From positions 508,465 through 572,464 of the forward strand of contig NZ_JAALDK010000003.1 in the NCBI RefSeq assembly GCF_013366925.1: a stretch of 64,000 nt of DNA, in the 5' to 3' direction. The notes beneath the pieces were generated by a model. The model had not been told where the DNA came from. It saw only the letters and a program-made list of their open reading frames with translations, and did no database searches. This document shows, piece after piece, positions 18,847-28,316 of this stretch (position 1 is the stretch's first letter; each line of letters starts with the position of its first letter). Made by a program: the position numbers and the translations under genes. The DNA is from Paraburkholderia youngii. Lineage in GTDB: Bacteria; Pseudomonadota; Gammaproteobacteria; Burkholderiales; Burkholderiaceae.

Positions 18847-20686
18847 GTCGAGTAGCCCGGCGGAACTTCCCCGCCAGGCCCTCACAGATCCGTACGTGAA
18901 TCTCTCGATTCATACGGCTCTTGTCATCCAGCCGGAGGCAAGACCCCCACCTTCCAGTGATACAGCAGATCCGGTGCGCGCGCCGCCAGCAGCCTGAGCC
19001 ACGTCCGAGCCTTGGCACGACTTCGTTTGAACCGACGGTACTTGCGCGCCGCCCATTTCGCCAGAATGTCGTTGAGGTGGCCGATCACGCGTTTGAATAC
19101 GCTCATATAGAACGCCGCGTAATAGTTCCACCATCCGCGCAGGGCTGGATTGACCCGCTCGGCAATGTCTTCAATCCCAGCATCTGTCCAGCGGCCGATG
19201 TCCCACATCCGCATTTTCTCGCGAATGCGCTTCGCGGCCTTGCTGCTGAGCGCAGGACTGAAGCTGTTGAAGTAGATGCCGCGCTTGCTTTTGGCCAGCC
19301 GGCCACGGAAGGTGTATCCCAGAAAGTCGAAGCTCGTGTAGGGATAGTCTTTCTTGCGATTCCCATCCCGGCAGTACACGATCCTCGTCTTCTCAGGATG
19401 CAGTTCCAGGCCACAGGCCTTGAGACGCGCACCGATTGCCTCCAGCAACCGTCTGGCTTCGGCTTCACTTTTACAGTGGACCAATCCATCGTCGGCGTAC
19501 CGCACGAAGGACGTTTCCGGAAAGTGCCTCGCCATCCAGCTATCAAAGGCATAATGCATGTAGAGATTAAACAGCACCGGGCTGACGACACCGCCCTGCG
19601 GCGTGCCCTGCGTCCGCGACACCATTTCCTGCCCCCTCATCATTGGCGCCGTCAACCAGCGTTCGACATACAGCTCCACCCATGTGCAACGGGCATGCTG
19701 CCGCACCGCTTTCATCATGAGTTCGTGATCAACGTGGTCAAACGCACCTTTGATGTCAAATTCCAGTACCCAATCGTATTTCCAGCAACGGCTCCGGACA
19801 GCAGCAATCGCATCCAGCGCCGACCTGGAAGGACGGTAAGCATAGGAATCCGTATGGAAACAGGGCTCTACCTGCGCTTCAAGATAATTGCGCACAACCG
19901 CCTGGGCAACGCGGTCAGCCACTGTTGGAATTCCCAGTAACCGCTTGCGATTCTTGTCATTGCCCTTCGGAATTTCCACGCCGCGCACCGGCGGGGGGAA
20001 GTAGCTCCCTGAAGACATCCGGTTCCACAGCTTGTACAGACTGCGTCCAAGCCGCTCTTCAAATGCCTCGATGGTTTGCCCGTCCACACCATGCGCGCCA
20101 TGGTTCGCTTTCACCTGAAGCCATGCTGCCCACACAGACTGCTTCGTTATTGCAAACGGCCGGGCTCGACTCATCGGCTCATCCCATTCTCTGGTTGGCC
20201 GACGGGTCTTGCCGGATGAAGCATTCCCTTCGCTCCGCCCCCATTACGAGGCTTCACCGCCACTACGGAATGCTCCGTCCCTGTACCCCGCATCGGTACT
20301 CTCGCTTTCTTCGAGTCCTTCAAATCAAGCTTCTCCCTTCGCATCGAGATGACAGGTTCCTATGTTCCGTTCAATCGCCTGGAGTAACGTCACGCCGTCT
20401 ATATGCCGGTCGCCACCAAGCCAGTCATCAGGCTCCCGCTTGGTTTGTCCCAGGGTGCAGCGTGGACCCTGGTTTTGACGACGGGTGGAAAAAGCTATCG
20501 ACACCTCATCGACGGTTCGCTTGCGCTCGTCTCGTTATTCCATACCTGACGCATTCACTGCGCCTTTTCTTCAACGCTCACCACCACGTCTCTTAAACGC
20601 AGCAGCTTGAAGTGGTTTGATGCCTTCTCCTGAAAGACGGCATCGAGGGGCCCACCCTCATCGATCAAACAGCTTTCATAGCACAC
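18847..20686 (-). ncRNA. Complete group II intron in IS3 orfA
   Basis: The 5' end is GTGTGCTATG at 20686 (GUGYG). Domain V is at 18887-18920 (GAGCCGTATGAATCGAGAGA plus complement). The domain VI tail GGGCTACTCGAC ends in AC at 18847, with a candidate branch-point A seven bases before the end. Cutting exactly at these sites restores orfA in frame. At 1,840 bp with an intact maturase this is a plausible active retroelement. It is homologous throughout to the intron at 1952-3805. Confidence 0.88.
18924..20174 (-). CDS. ltrA: Group II intron reverse transcriptase/maturase
   Basis: The intact 416-residue protein has RT palm motifs VLEFDIKGAFDHVDHELM, GTPQGGVVSPVLFNLYMHYA and the catalytic FVRYADDGLVHC. 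The maturase domain X follows (NPALRGWWNYYAAFYMSV) with the C-terminal KYRRFKRSRAKARTWLRLLA. It promotes intron splicing and, in the family, reverse transcription into DNA targets. No HNH endonuclease domain is present. It lies in domain IV of the intron and stops just before domain V. Confidence 0.93.
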   Translation of the reverse strand: MSRARPFAITKQSVWAAWLQVKANHGAHGVDGQTIEAFEERLGRSLYKLWNRMSSGSYFPPPVRGVEIPKGNDKNRKRLLGIPTVADRVAQAVVRNYLEAQVEPCFHTDSYAYRPSRSALDAIAAVRSRCWKYDWVLEFDIKGAFDHVDHELMMKAVRQHARCTWVELYVERWLTAPMMRGQEMVSRTQGTPQGGVVSPVLFNLYMHYAFDSWMARHFPETSFVRYADDGLVHCKSEAEARRLLEAIGARLKACGLELHPEKTRIVYCRDGNRKKDYPYTSFDFLGYTFRGRLAKSKRGIYFNSFSPALSSKAAKRIREKMRMWDIGRWTDAGIEDIAERVNPALRGWWNYYAAFYMSVFKRVIGHLNDILAKWAARKYRRFKRSRAKARTWLRLLAARAPDLLYHWKVGVLPPAG

Positions 20687-20957
20687 ACGCTGCCGCCTTT
20701 TTTAGAATGTCGCGCTCCATCTTCAGTCGCGCATTCTCCGCACGCAGTCGAGCCGGCTCCATCTGCTCCTCGGTTACCGGCTTCGTACCCGGGCCGACCA
20801 GCGTTCCTTTTCGGTCCGCCTGCACCCAGTTCGAGATCGTCTGGCTCGACACCCCCAGAATCGCCGACACCGCTGCCAGGCTCTGGCCGCCCTTCACCAG
20901 CCGCACCGCCTCCAGCTTGAATTCCAGGGTGTACCGCGCACGCTTCAATTGGCTCAT
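20687..20957 (-). CDS. IS3 OrfA, main (5') exon
   Basis: It starts MSQLKRARYTLEFKLEAVRL and has the helix-turn-helix SLAAVSAILGVSSQTISNWV and the leucine-zipper-like LRAENARLKMERDILKKAAA. An AAGGAG site lies eight bases before the ATG at 20957. The intron begins directly after the codons for KKAAA. The unspliced frame would end a few codons later. Confidence 0.88.
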
Positions 20958-21107
20958 CTTCGTTTCTCCTTGCTGCAGTTTAAACCTCAGCAAGGGATAC
21001 GTTTTTCAGGGGCAAGCTCAAAGCAAGATGGATCCTCACGGGTCAACGGCATCGATGTGTCCAAGTGGCAAATAGGAAGCTTTCCAAGGCGACCGGAGGA
21101 TCCAGTG

Positions 21108-21317
21108 ATGAATCGTACAGCAGTCGGTGTGGATATCGCGAAAACGTGTTCCAGTTGCATTACATCGATCAGGAAACCGGCGAGATCGTGAACAAGCCGA
21201 TCAAGCGAGCAAAGTTCCTCGAACACTTCGCGAACCTTACGCCGTGCCTGATCGGGATGGAAGCGTCCGGCGGTGCGCACCACTGGGCTCGGCAACTGAC
21301 GACCGCGTTCATTTCAT
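21108..21317 (+). pseudogene. IS110-family transposase, 5' fragment
   Basis: MNRTAVGVDIAK, then after a one-base deletion near 21141 VFQLHYIDQETGEIV and PCLIGMEASGGAHHWARQLT, the N-terminal DEDD (RuvC-like) domain of IS110 transposases. It ends abruptly where an oppositely oriented IS6 fragment begins. It is non-functional. Confidence 0.85.
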
Positions 21318-21517
21318 TCTTCGAGGTTACGGAGGCTCAATGAGTACGCCACGTACCACCGGACGCACAGCAGGATCACGTCCAGCGGGTAGCGCAACCG
21401 CTTCAATACCTTGCCAATGCCGGCGGGCAGCATCTTGCTCGGCGTCTTCGTCTTTGCCATCATGCGTGTCATACGTCGTGGTCGACGGATTTTACTTGAC
21501 CGCGCTAATGCGACAAA
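21318..21517 (-). pseudogene. IS6-family element, 5' fragment
   Basis: The minus strand encodes MMAKTKTPSKMLPAGIG and YPLDVILLCVRWYVAYSLSL, the IS6 transposase N-terminus. Its terminal repeat is at about 21502-21517 (TAATGCGACAAAACCC in + orientation). It is cut after RNLEE at the IS110 junction. It belongs to a different copy from the fragment at 22363. Confidence 0.8.
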
Positions 21518-22100
21518 ACCCCGCCAACTCCGGTGTTGTTAAGAACCTTAGAAACTGGGCGATATTAGAAACTCGTTTGGATATCGGAAAAATAATTGAT
21601 ATCCATTCGATTCGCGATTGGTGGTATGTTGGTAACAAATTTCGTGCGGCCCGTAGTAGTTTGATTTTTGGTTGTGCGCGCACAAGGTCTTTCTTGATCG
21701 GTAGTTTGGCTGGGGTGAGGCGGCAGGGACGCATCTGCGGGCGGCAATCGTGATCTGAAGCGGCGCGCTCAGCTTATTGTCACAGATGGCGTGGACTTGA
21801 CGTGCATGCGAACGCTTGCCGCTCTGGCGGGTATGGGGGGATCGCGACATCAGCAACAAGGGGTCTATGTTCGTGAGTCGCCGGGAACTCGTCAACGCAC
21901 TAGCCTTTCGATAGTGTTCGCGAACCCGCATTTCAGTGGTCGGCATTGACTTCGATGCTTATCGTGACTGGTGTCGTCGTAACGGCGGCGCGCTTGGCCA
22001 GATGCCCCCCCCCCGGTCTTGGCTGGGAGGTTGAGATGTCGCATTGTATTCCTTTGGCGCGCCCGGATCATGGGGCGAATAAGCGTTCGTTAACTTGACA
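21518..22100. other. Non-coding, lower-GC stretch
   Basis: No convincing gene is seen. It is more AT-rich than its surroundings and includes the palindrome GTTCGCGAAC near 21917 and a run of about ten C near 22008. It may be leftover backbone between two IS6 fragments. Confidence 0.4.
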
Positions 22101-22362
22101 AAGCTAGGAACTGGGACTGTTTAATGGTTACCGGGTTCGTCGTACCGCTGCGCCGAAAGCGCGCCCAGCATGATAGGTCCCATAAACCTTGACATGAAGC
22201 AGACAGGAAAGCCGTGTGCGGGAAAACCGCATGCACGGTTTGACGTGACGGGAGTTGGAAACGTGACTATGGCAGCCGGACTGAGGACCACCGCGAAAGC
22301 GGTGGAGAGACCACCGGAGCGTACCGTGTGCGCGCCAGTTCTCGACCCTACCCTCTCGAACA
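22101..22362 (+). ncRNA. Group II intron 3'-end remnant
   Basis: Domain V is readable at about 22209-22242 (AAGCCGTGTGCGGGAAAACC plus complement). A domain VI-like tail CCCTACCCTCTCGAAC is followed directly by the IS6 codons for QDHRAIKRRTRP. The upstream limit and the intron-encoded protein are missing. The remnant is on the plus strand, unlike the two complete introns. Confidence 0.65.
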
Positions 22363-22597
22363 GGATCATCGGGCGATCAAGCGCCGAACTCGACCGATGC
22401 TTGGGTTCAAAAGGTTTCGTTGTACCCGCATCCTGTTGGGCGGCATCGAAGTTATGCACATGATCGTCAAGGGGCAGATGGACGATGGCGGCGTTGGTGC
22501 AAACTCCCGCACAGCAATTCTATTCACTGGCTGGATAAGGAATCCATACCATATTGGACTTGGCCGACCTCTCGGTCTTACTGCGACAGAACCCGCT
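22363..22597 (+). pseudogene. IS6-family transposase, 3' fragment
   Basis: It encodes DHRAIKRRTRPMLGFKRFRC, then TRILLGGIEVMHMIVKGQ, the C-terminus of an IS6 transposase. It ends at a terminal repeat TTACTGCGACAGAACC near 22581-22597. The 5' side is replaced by group II intron sequence, so this IS6 copy, like that at 624-4146, had been invaded by an intron. Confidence 0.8.
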
Positions 22598-22710
22598 TTT
22601 TGGGCGGTTATTCGCGATCTCGAGAATTTATGCATGCCTTGGTCACAACAAGTCGCATTTACGCGGCTTGATCAGCGTAGCCTTAACCGAAACCAAGAGA
22701 GGAATCTTCC

Positions 22711-23289
22711 GTGGCATCAAAGAAGATATTAATTCTGCTCATAGCTGCTTGGCTGGACGTTTATAACGGCCCCGTCAGCGCGCAGACGCTTAACACCCAG
22801 TTCTTGGGTTGGATCGGCAAAAGCCAGCACGGCTACTCCTTGGACGGATCGGACTGGCACTATTGTTTCGGTGGCTCTGGAGGAAGCTGTGGAACCGTGG
22901 CGTTAACGACAGGCCATTCGTCATGCCACACCACCAGCTTTAACATCGGTGCGCAGTGGGGAATCCCGATAAAAATCGTCAGCATGGCGATCGATGTCGG
23001 GATCAATAAGTCATGGACTGCATGCAATATTCGTAGCGAAACGGTCACTTGTGGCCCTAACCCGGGCTGGAAGGGCCGCGCAGTCATCAACTTCAGCGAA
23101 CGATGGGGGAAAGTCCACGTGATCGGAGCGGATAACTACCTCACCTTGCAGTCAAGCTGCCCAGCGGGATGGCGTTCCGATTGGATGGGGGGGTGGAGTT
23201 GGCGTTGCACATACGTCGGTGGCGCATATGATCGTGAAGGATATTTGCCAGAGTGGCGTGGCAGTAGCTGCAACTATCAGCGCATTTAG
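22711..23289 (+). CDS. Secreted cysteine-rich protein of unknown function
   Basis: The 192-residue protein starts at a GTG preceded by AGAGGA. The N-terminal signal peptide is ASKKILILLIAAWLDVYNG and so on to VSAQ. The mature part has about ten cysteines and many tryptophans and glycines (DWHYCFGGSGGSCG, WMGGWSWRCTYVGG), which suggests a disulfide-bonded secreted fold. No family is recognised. The downstream gene on the same strand (23422) encodes a membrane-anchored protein, and the two may work as a pair. Base composition is closer to typical coding than to the IS debris around it. Confidence 0.65.
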   Translation: MASKKILILLIAAWLDVYNGPVSAQTLNTQFLGWIGKSQHGYSLDGSDWHYCFGGSGGSCGTVALTTGHSSCHTTSFNIGAQWGIPIKIVSMAIDVGINKSWTACNIRSETVTCGPNPGWKGRAVINFSERWGKVHVIGADNYLTLQSSCPAGWRSDWMGGWSWRCTYVGGAYDREGYLPEWRGSSCNYQRI

Positions 23290-23421
23290 TTACTCAGATC
23301 GCCATTCGCCTTGTTCATTGGCTTGAGACAGCGGAGTGTCTTTGGTATCGCCACGATACCGCCAAGAGCGAGGCGTGCACTGTGTCAGACGGCTGACGTT
23401 CCTTATCTACAAAGAAAGCTT

Positions 23422-24405
23422 ATGTCCTTCAACATAAATTTATCTTCACGGCGTCGAGTCCATCTAGCCATCGTTGGATGCTTGCTGATGGTGGTGGCAG
23501 GGTACCTCTTATTTCTCGCCGCGCCCACGGTAAGTTCGGAGCAAGCGAAGCGCGCATACAAGCCCACAGACTTGAGGTCTTCCGAAGCTACCGCGACAAG
23601 CAGCAAAGAGGGAATTGCGTGGCCCGATGGCATTAATGCCGGCGGGAGTTTGGCCACCGATGACAAGCCCTCCGGAGCGGCATCCAATGATACACCTGTA
23701 CAAATTGACGCGAGCCTTCGTGCGATCTTTCAGAAGATCGTGAATCGCGGCAACATGTCTCAGAATGAGCTGGATGAGTTTCGGGCTCGGCTGCAGATTG
23801 CTTTGGAAAATGACCCCGAGGTCGCAAAGCTTTTGACTCAGTTCTATCACGACATGCCTGCCGAACAGGGCATGGAGCGAGACATTCTTCGATCCATTCT
23901 AGTTGATTCTGCAATTGGCAGAGACATAGTCTTGCAAGAAGCAAATGCCATTTGGGAGGGCAGAAACGAATCCAAATATGCCGAGATGTATGAGACTTAC
24001 TTCAACATGCCAAGTCAAACGCCTCGAGAGGTCTTCAGTAAGGCGCTGAGCGATTTGAGGAGCGATGCCACGACCGATGAGAGGACCGCTGTCGCGCGAC
24101 TGAATCTCATCGGCACTCTTGAGGAACCAAGCATTCCCAATGCCGCGAACTTAAGAAGTGAGGCCGTGCAGACATTGAACCAGATAGCGGACGGCCACGA
24201 TAGTGAGTTGATACGTGCACTCGCTGTACAAAAACTCTTTCGGCTGAATTCCCCGGGGGAAGCTGCGAATATCGCTATCGGCCAGTTTTCCAAAGGTGCC
24301 TATCCGGACTTGGTTCGTGAAACGCTGAATTCCGTCAGCAGCGGTGATGTCGAGCTTACGCCGAACTTGCGCACAGCTTTGACCATGGCTGTTAAACGTC
24401 CGTAG
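23422..24405 (+). CDS. Membrane-anchored helical protein of unknown function
   Basis: The protein has about 327 residues from MSFNINLSSRRRVHLAIVGC. An earlier in-frame ATG at 23311 would add a tail that resembles no leader, so 23422 was chosen (AAGAAAGC upstream). A single transmembrane helix (VHLAIVGCLLMVVAGYLLFL) is followed by a low-complexity linker and, from about residue 105, helical repeats resembling HEAT or TPR-like units. No catalytic motif is seen. It lies 132 bases after the secreted cysteine-rich gene and is possibly its chaperone, anchor or immunity partner (inference). Confidence 0.65.
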   Translation: MSFNINLSSRRRVHLAIVGCLLMVVAGYLLFLAAPTVSSEQAKRAYKPTDLRSSEATATSSKEGIAWPDGINAGGSLATDDKPSGAASNDTPVQIDASLRAIFQKIVNRGNMSQNELDEFRARLQIALENDPEVAKLLTQFYHDMPAEQGMERDILRSILVDSAIGRDIVLQEANAIWEGRNESKYAEMYETYFNMPSQTPREVFSKALSDLRSDATTDERTAVARLNLIGTLEEPSIPNAANLRSEAVQTLNQIADGHDSELIRALAVQKLFRLNSPGEAANIAIGQFSKGAYPDLVRETLNSVSSGDVELTPNLRTALTMAVKRP

Positions 24406-24566
24406 ACGGCGTCTGTCAAACGAAGAAAAGTTGGTACGAAATTGCACAAATGTTGAGACTTCCCCGGTTCGACGACCGACTCCGACGAAGTGAGCCTTGC
24501 GTGGCGCCGGTTTCCCGTCGGCGCGAGTCAAGCAAGTTGTCGCCTCGATCATGCGGCCAGTCGAGT

Positions 24567-24830
24567 GCGTATGTGTTTTAACGATGCAGTCGCGCTCGGG
24601 ATTCAGTGTTACTGCGCCGACAGGCGTCCAGTTCCGGGTGGCGCGGACCAGCGCCCTTGTCTCGGTTTCGGGACGATGCGACGGTAGCGAAGGTTGCGTA
24701 TGCACAGACGCAGCCGGCATCAGCGCGATGCTTAACGCCGTGCGCGAGCCGTATGCGGGGAAACTCGCACGTACGGTTCTTCGGGGGCCGCGTTTCTGAG
24801 AGGGAACGCGGCTACCCTCTCGAAGCGTGA
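24567..24830 (+). ncRNA. Group II intron remnant, 3' domains only
   Basis: Domain V is at 24746-24779 (GAGCCGTATGCGGGGAAACT plus complement). A domain VI hairpin (GGCCGCGTTTCTGAGAGGGA and partner) and the tail CTACCCTCTCGAA follow. A GTGCG start-like sequence lies near 24567. It is far too short to be a whole intron and has no reverse transcriptase. Its tail matches that of the remnant at 22101-22362. Confidence 0.65.
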
Positions 24831-24924
24831 GTTCATTCATCCGCTGGACTTGCTTCTTTTAAAAAATGGGCGCGGCTAGCAGGCAGGGCCGCTCGACTCG
24901 CCAATAACCTGACCGAGGGATAAC

Positions 24925-26965
24925 CATGCGTCACGTCTGCCACCGCCATACCCGGCAATCCGTTCTCTGGAAACTTTCCCCACCACTGTGCATCGCGCTG
25001 CTCCTCACCGCCAGCGGCGGTGCCGCGTCCGCTTTCGCCGCAGACGCACCCGCCGGGCTGTACATCAGCGAAGTGGCCGGCAATTTCCGTCAGGACAAGG
25101 ACTAGGACGCGGCAACCACGTCCAACAGCGTCGCGTGGGTTGAGCTATACAACAAACAGAATGTCGCGGTGAACCTGAAGAACTACGTGCTGCGCACCGG
25201 CGGCATCAAACAAAGCGATCCGTCGTCGGTCAGCGCGTCGGTCAACTATGCACTGCCCGACGTGACGATTCCGGCCAACGGCTACCTCGTGATCGCCGGC
25301 CAGAAATCCCCCTATCTGACGAACTCTCGACGGTGAACGACGCCAGCAAGGTCGTCTATCTCCTCGACGCAACCGGGACCTATCTGCCGTACTGGAGCAA
25401 CAGTTCGGGCTTCATCGAACTGCAGGCGGCCAGGACGGCGCAGGCCGCGGCCAGGACGGTGGACTTCGTCCGCTTCGGCGAGAGCACCACCGAGCCGCTC
25501 ACCAGAAACTACTGGGTCGGCGCGAACGTGCCGGCGTTCGCCACGCCCGCGGCCACGTACGTCGGCAGCCAGTCGCTCGATCCGCTGGATACGCATGACC
25601 AGTCCATCGCTCGCCTCAACAGTCGATTCACCGCCACCGGCACCAGCACCGACTGGACGCTCGTCGACTTTCCCACACCGGGCGGACCGAACGACGTGGC
25701 GGCGGGCGTCACCGACAGCGATCACGACGGCATTCCCGATACGGCCAAGGCCGCGGGCGGCACCTACGCCGGCTTGGACCTGTACGCGATGGGCGCGCGG
25801 CCGGGGCAGAAGGACATGTTCATCCAGCTCGACTACATGGGCAGCGACGCGAGCGCGACCACCCAGGATTCGGCCCGGCAACTGCAGGAGGCAACGCTGA
25901 CCAAGATGGCCGCCACGTTCGCGCCGCATCACATCGTCGTGCACTTCGATGCGGGCACGCGCTTCTCCGCCAAAGTCGACACCGCGCACTACAACCTCGA
26001 CGGCGCCAGCCACGAGCGCACGTTCGGCAAGTGCACGCAGATGAGCGCGAGCGCCACCGAGAGCCGCACGGCGCTCGAGAACGGCTGCACGTTATTACAG
26101 CCAGCACGTCGATCCGCGCCGCCGGGCCTTCTTCCGCTACGGCCTGCTCGCTTCGTCGCAGAACAGCGACGGCAGCAGCGGATCGTCCGGCATCTCCGAG
26201 CTGCCCGGCAACAAGGTACTCGTGACCTTGAAGGGCTTCCTCGCGAACAACCTGAGCGCGGCGGGCGAAACGATGCGCGTGAACTTCCAGGCCGCGACGC
26301 TCATGCACGAGTTCGGCCACAGCCTGGGCCTGCGGCACGGCGGCGACGAGCTTGCGGTCAACTACAAGCCGAACTACCTCAGCATCATGAACTACCTGTA
26401 CCAGCTGTCGGGCGTGCCCACCGACAGCACCGGCACCGACGCGGTCGAGCGCTACTACTATCACCAGAACGACTGGAACGGCGTCGCGGTACCCAATACG
26501 CGCCTGCCGAGCGCACCCTATGCGGCCTATACGTATCCCGCCGACGCGGTGCCGCACGGCCCGACCTCCGACACCTTCAAGATCGACTACTCCGACGGCA
26601 GCAGCCTCAATCTGGACGAGAATGCGCTTAAGGAATCGGACTATGTCGGACGCGGCGCCGGCATCAGCGCCACCGCATTCGGCGACTGGAACCTGAACGG
26701 CGTGAAGCAGGCCGCCCCTTACCAGTTGTCGTTGACCGGCCAGTTGGATACCTTCGGCCGGACCGTCTATGTGTCGCTGCACGATTTCAACGACTGGAAC
26801 CATCTTGCGCTGGTCACGGGCAAGAACTACAACCTGGTCGGGATCGCACAGAGCTACGGGATCGGCACCGATCATCCACCGCTGATCAAGACGAGCCGGA
26901 TCCAGACGGAAGAAGCGGTGCCGGCGGCCGTGCTCGCGCATCTGAAACAAGTCAGCGCTAGATAA
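24925..26965 (+). pseudogene. Secreted metzincin-type zinc metalloprotease, broken
   Basis: It starts MRHVCHRHTRQSVLWK with a signal peptide ending SAFAAD. A lamin-tail-like domain follows (LYISEVAGNF, VAWVELYNK, PANGYLVIAG). The later catalytic part has HEFGHSLGLRHGG (HExxHxxGxxH zinc site, with HEFGH at about 26308). Lesions are a TAG at 25105, a frameshift near 25325 and another near 26090. The remaining frames are well preserved, so the decay is recent. Family members are exported proteases; the substrate is unknown. The gene below it begins 14 bases after its stop. Confidence 0.8.
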
Positions 26966-26978
26966 GAGGAGGTTGTGA

Positions 26979-27572
26979 ATGGCGGCTTTCGATTGGCAGG
27001 GCGCGGTTCTCGCCGTCCTTCTGGGACTGGCGACGCCGGTTCTCGCGGAACCCCTGCAGATCGCCGGCCTCTCCCCGCCGGGCGCCGCGAGCCTGGCGGC
27101 GGAGGTGCTGGTGCCGCGCTTCCAGCTGAACGCGAAGGCGGTGCTGGCGTTCAGCCTGGACGACCAGCGCGTGCACATCTCGCCGTGGCCGGCGCAGCTT
27201 CCCGCCAACCTGGGCGCGCAGTACGTCGCGGCGCGGACCGTCGTGCATCCGGCGGGACCGATGCGGATCGTGACCTTCCGCCGCGCGCAGGACGCCGACG
27301 CGTGGCTGCGGATGGCGGCCGGCGGTGGTCAGCGCAGCCTGTTGCTACCCGACCGGATCGTCGGCAGGATCAACGACGGGTTCGTTTATCTGCTCGATCA
27401 CAACGAGCCCCGGCGCGTCGACGTCAACCAGCCGGTCACGCTGACCGACGACGCGCATCGCGAGTGCTGGCAGTTTGTCCTGCTCAACACCTCGATACCC
27501 CAAAAATCGCAGGTCGACGCGGAGCCGCGCGCGGACTGGTACATGCGACGGATCGCCTGCCCACAGGAGTGA
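26979..27572 (+). CDS. Exported hypothetical protein in operon with metalloprotease
   Basis: The 197-residue protein has an N-terminal signal peptide (WQGAVLAVLLGLATPVLAEP). No catalytic motif or family is recognised. AGAGGAGGT lies directly before the ATG. It starts 14 bases after the metalloprotease pseudogene on the same strand, so co-transcription is likely and a role as companion or inhibitor of the protease is possible, as for some other exported proteases (inference). The frame is intact. Confidence 0.65.
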   Translation: MAAFDWQGAVLAVLLGLATPVLAEPLQIAGLSPPGAASLAAEVLVPRFQLNAKAVLAFSLDDQRVHISPWPAQLPANLGAQYVAARTVVHPAGPMRIVTFRRAQDADAWLRMAAGGGQRSLLLPDRIVGRINDGFVYLLDHNEPRRVDVNQPVTLTDDAHRECWQFVLLNTSIPQKSQVDAEPRADWYMRRIACPQE

Positions 27573-27801
27573 GGTCGCGGGATCAGCGTCGGCGCACAGA
27601 AGGCTGGGTGAAAGAATGGCTTAGTAAGATGATGCCCGGTTTTCTTTGCTCCATCGTATTCCTGACGCACAAAGGCCGACGCGCTTAACAGGATGCGGAA
27701 ATACCCCCGCCCGGAATCGGCCTTCCACGATTTGAGCGCCCACCGTCTAAATCTTTCGCATTGTGCAATTTCAACGCGCATCAACCTTTTTAAAGCACTG
27801 T

Positions 27802-27820
27802 GAGGCCAGCTTCTGGCCTC
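27802..27820. terminator. Short GC hairpin, possible terminator
   Basis: GAGGCCAG-CTT-CTGGCCTC is a perfect 8-bp stem with a 3-base loop. It lies 230 bases after the last gene and just outside an IS5-like fragment. There is no strong T run, so it may instead be an IS end structure. Confidence 0.35.
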
Positions 27821-27840
27821 ATTGCCGCCTTTTCCAGCCA

Positions 27841-28140
27841 CTATGGGCGGATTTGTGCCAGGGATCGCATGCGCACGAGGTTATAGGCCGTCATGTTCAA
27901 CACGAACATCTGGTCCACCTTCTTCAAGCCGCGCACCATCACCTGGCGCATGCGCCCTACGGTCTTGGCCCAGCCGAAACCTTGTTCGATCAACTTCCGC
28001 TTTTGCTGTGGTTTTCGAGCCCGTGTTGCCGAGCGCGATACGTATCGCCTCGATCGATGTGTGCTGCCCCCGCGCGAGCAATGGGTCGTGGGCGCGCTTA
28101 ACGTCCATGCGCGTAAGACCGGTGCGGGCCATCTGCTTCC
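27841..28140 (-). pseudogene. IS5-family transposase, C-terminal remnant
   Basis: The minus strand reads KLIEQGFGWAKTVGRMRQVM, then VRGLKKVDQMFVLNMTAYNL and a stop, the C-terminal end of an IS5/IS1182-like transposase. An upstream part in another frame (QMARTGLTRMDVKRAHDPL) shows degradation. It is a short dead fragment. Confidence 0.75.
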
Positions 28141-28316
28141 TCACTCGAATAGTGTACTGTATTACGTACCATGTATATACGTATCACTGCACGCGATCAA
28201 GAGCGGCCTGATGTGAGCATTACTGGTATGTGATAAAGGCGGGTTATCGGATGTGAGGTCCAAAAAAATTGCCGCCGCCTGCAAATGGTACGGAACGTGG
28301 ATCGGCAGCCCCGATT

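Larger units (their letters stand above)
17913..21003 (-). mobile_element. IS3-family element carrying a group II intron
   Basis: The ends share ACGTATCCC followed by a similar tract (CCGAGG and GCTGAGG), read inward from about 17915 and 21002. They enclose orfA, orfB and a 1.84-kb intron. No clear target duplication was found, so the boundaries are good to a few bases only. Without the intron the element is about 1.25 kb, normal for IS3. Confidence 0.75.

Noticed and set aside
21548..21946. A 132-codon minus-strand open frame in lower-GC DNA
   Set aside because: No homology signal, no ribosome site and a competing frame; likely chance.
22095..22125. TTGACA followed by TTTAAT as a sigma-70 promoter
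   Set aside because: The spacer is 17 bases only with a poor -10 (TGTTTA); the better -10 needs 19. No intact gene follows closely, so it is not annotated.
25312..26013. Long minus-strand open frame of 233 codons
   Set aside because: It is the reverse-strand shadow of the metalloprotease pseudogene, whose plus-strand codons carry recognisable domains.
28160..28200. ATTACGTACCATGTATATACGT as a recombination site
   Set aside because: It shares TTACGTAC with the palindrome at 12685, but the arms are not symmetric and no partner site was found.
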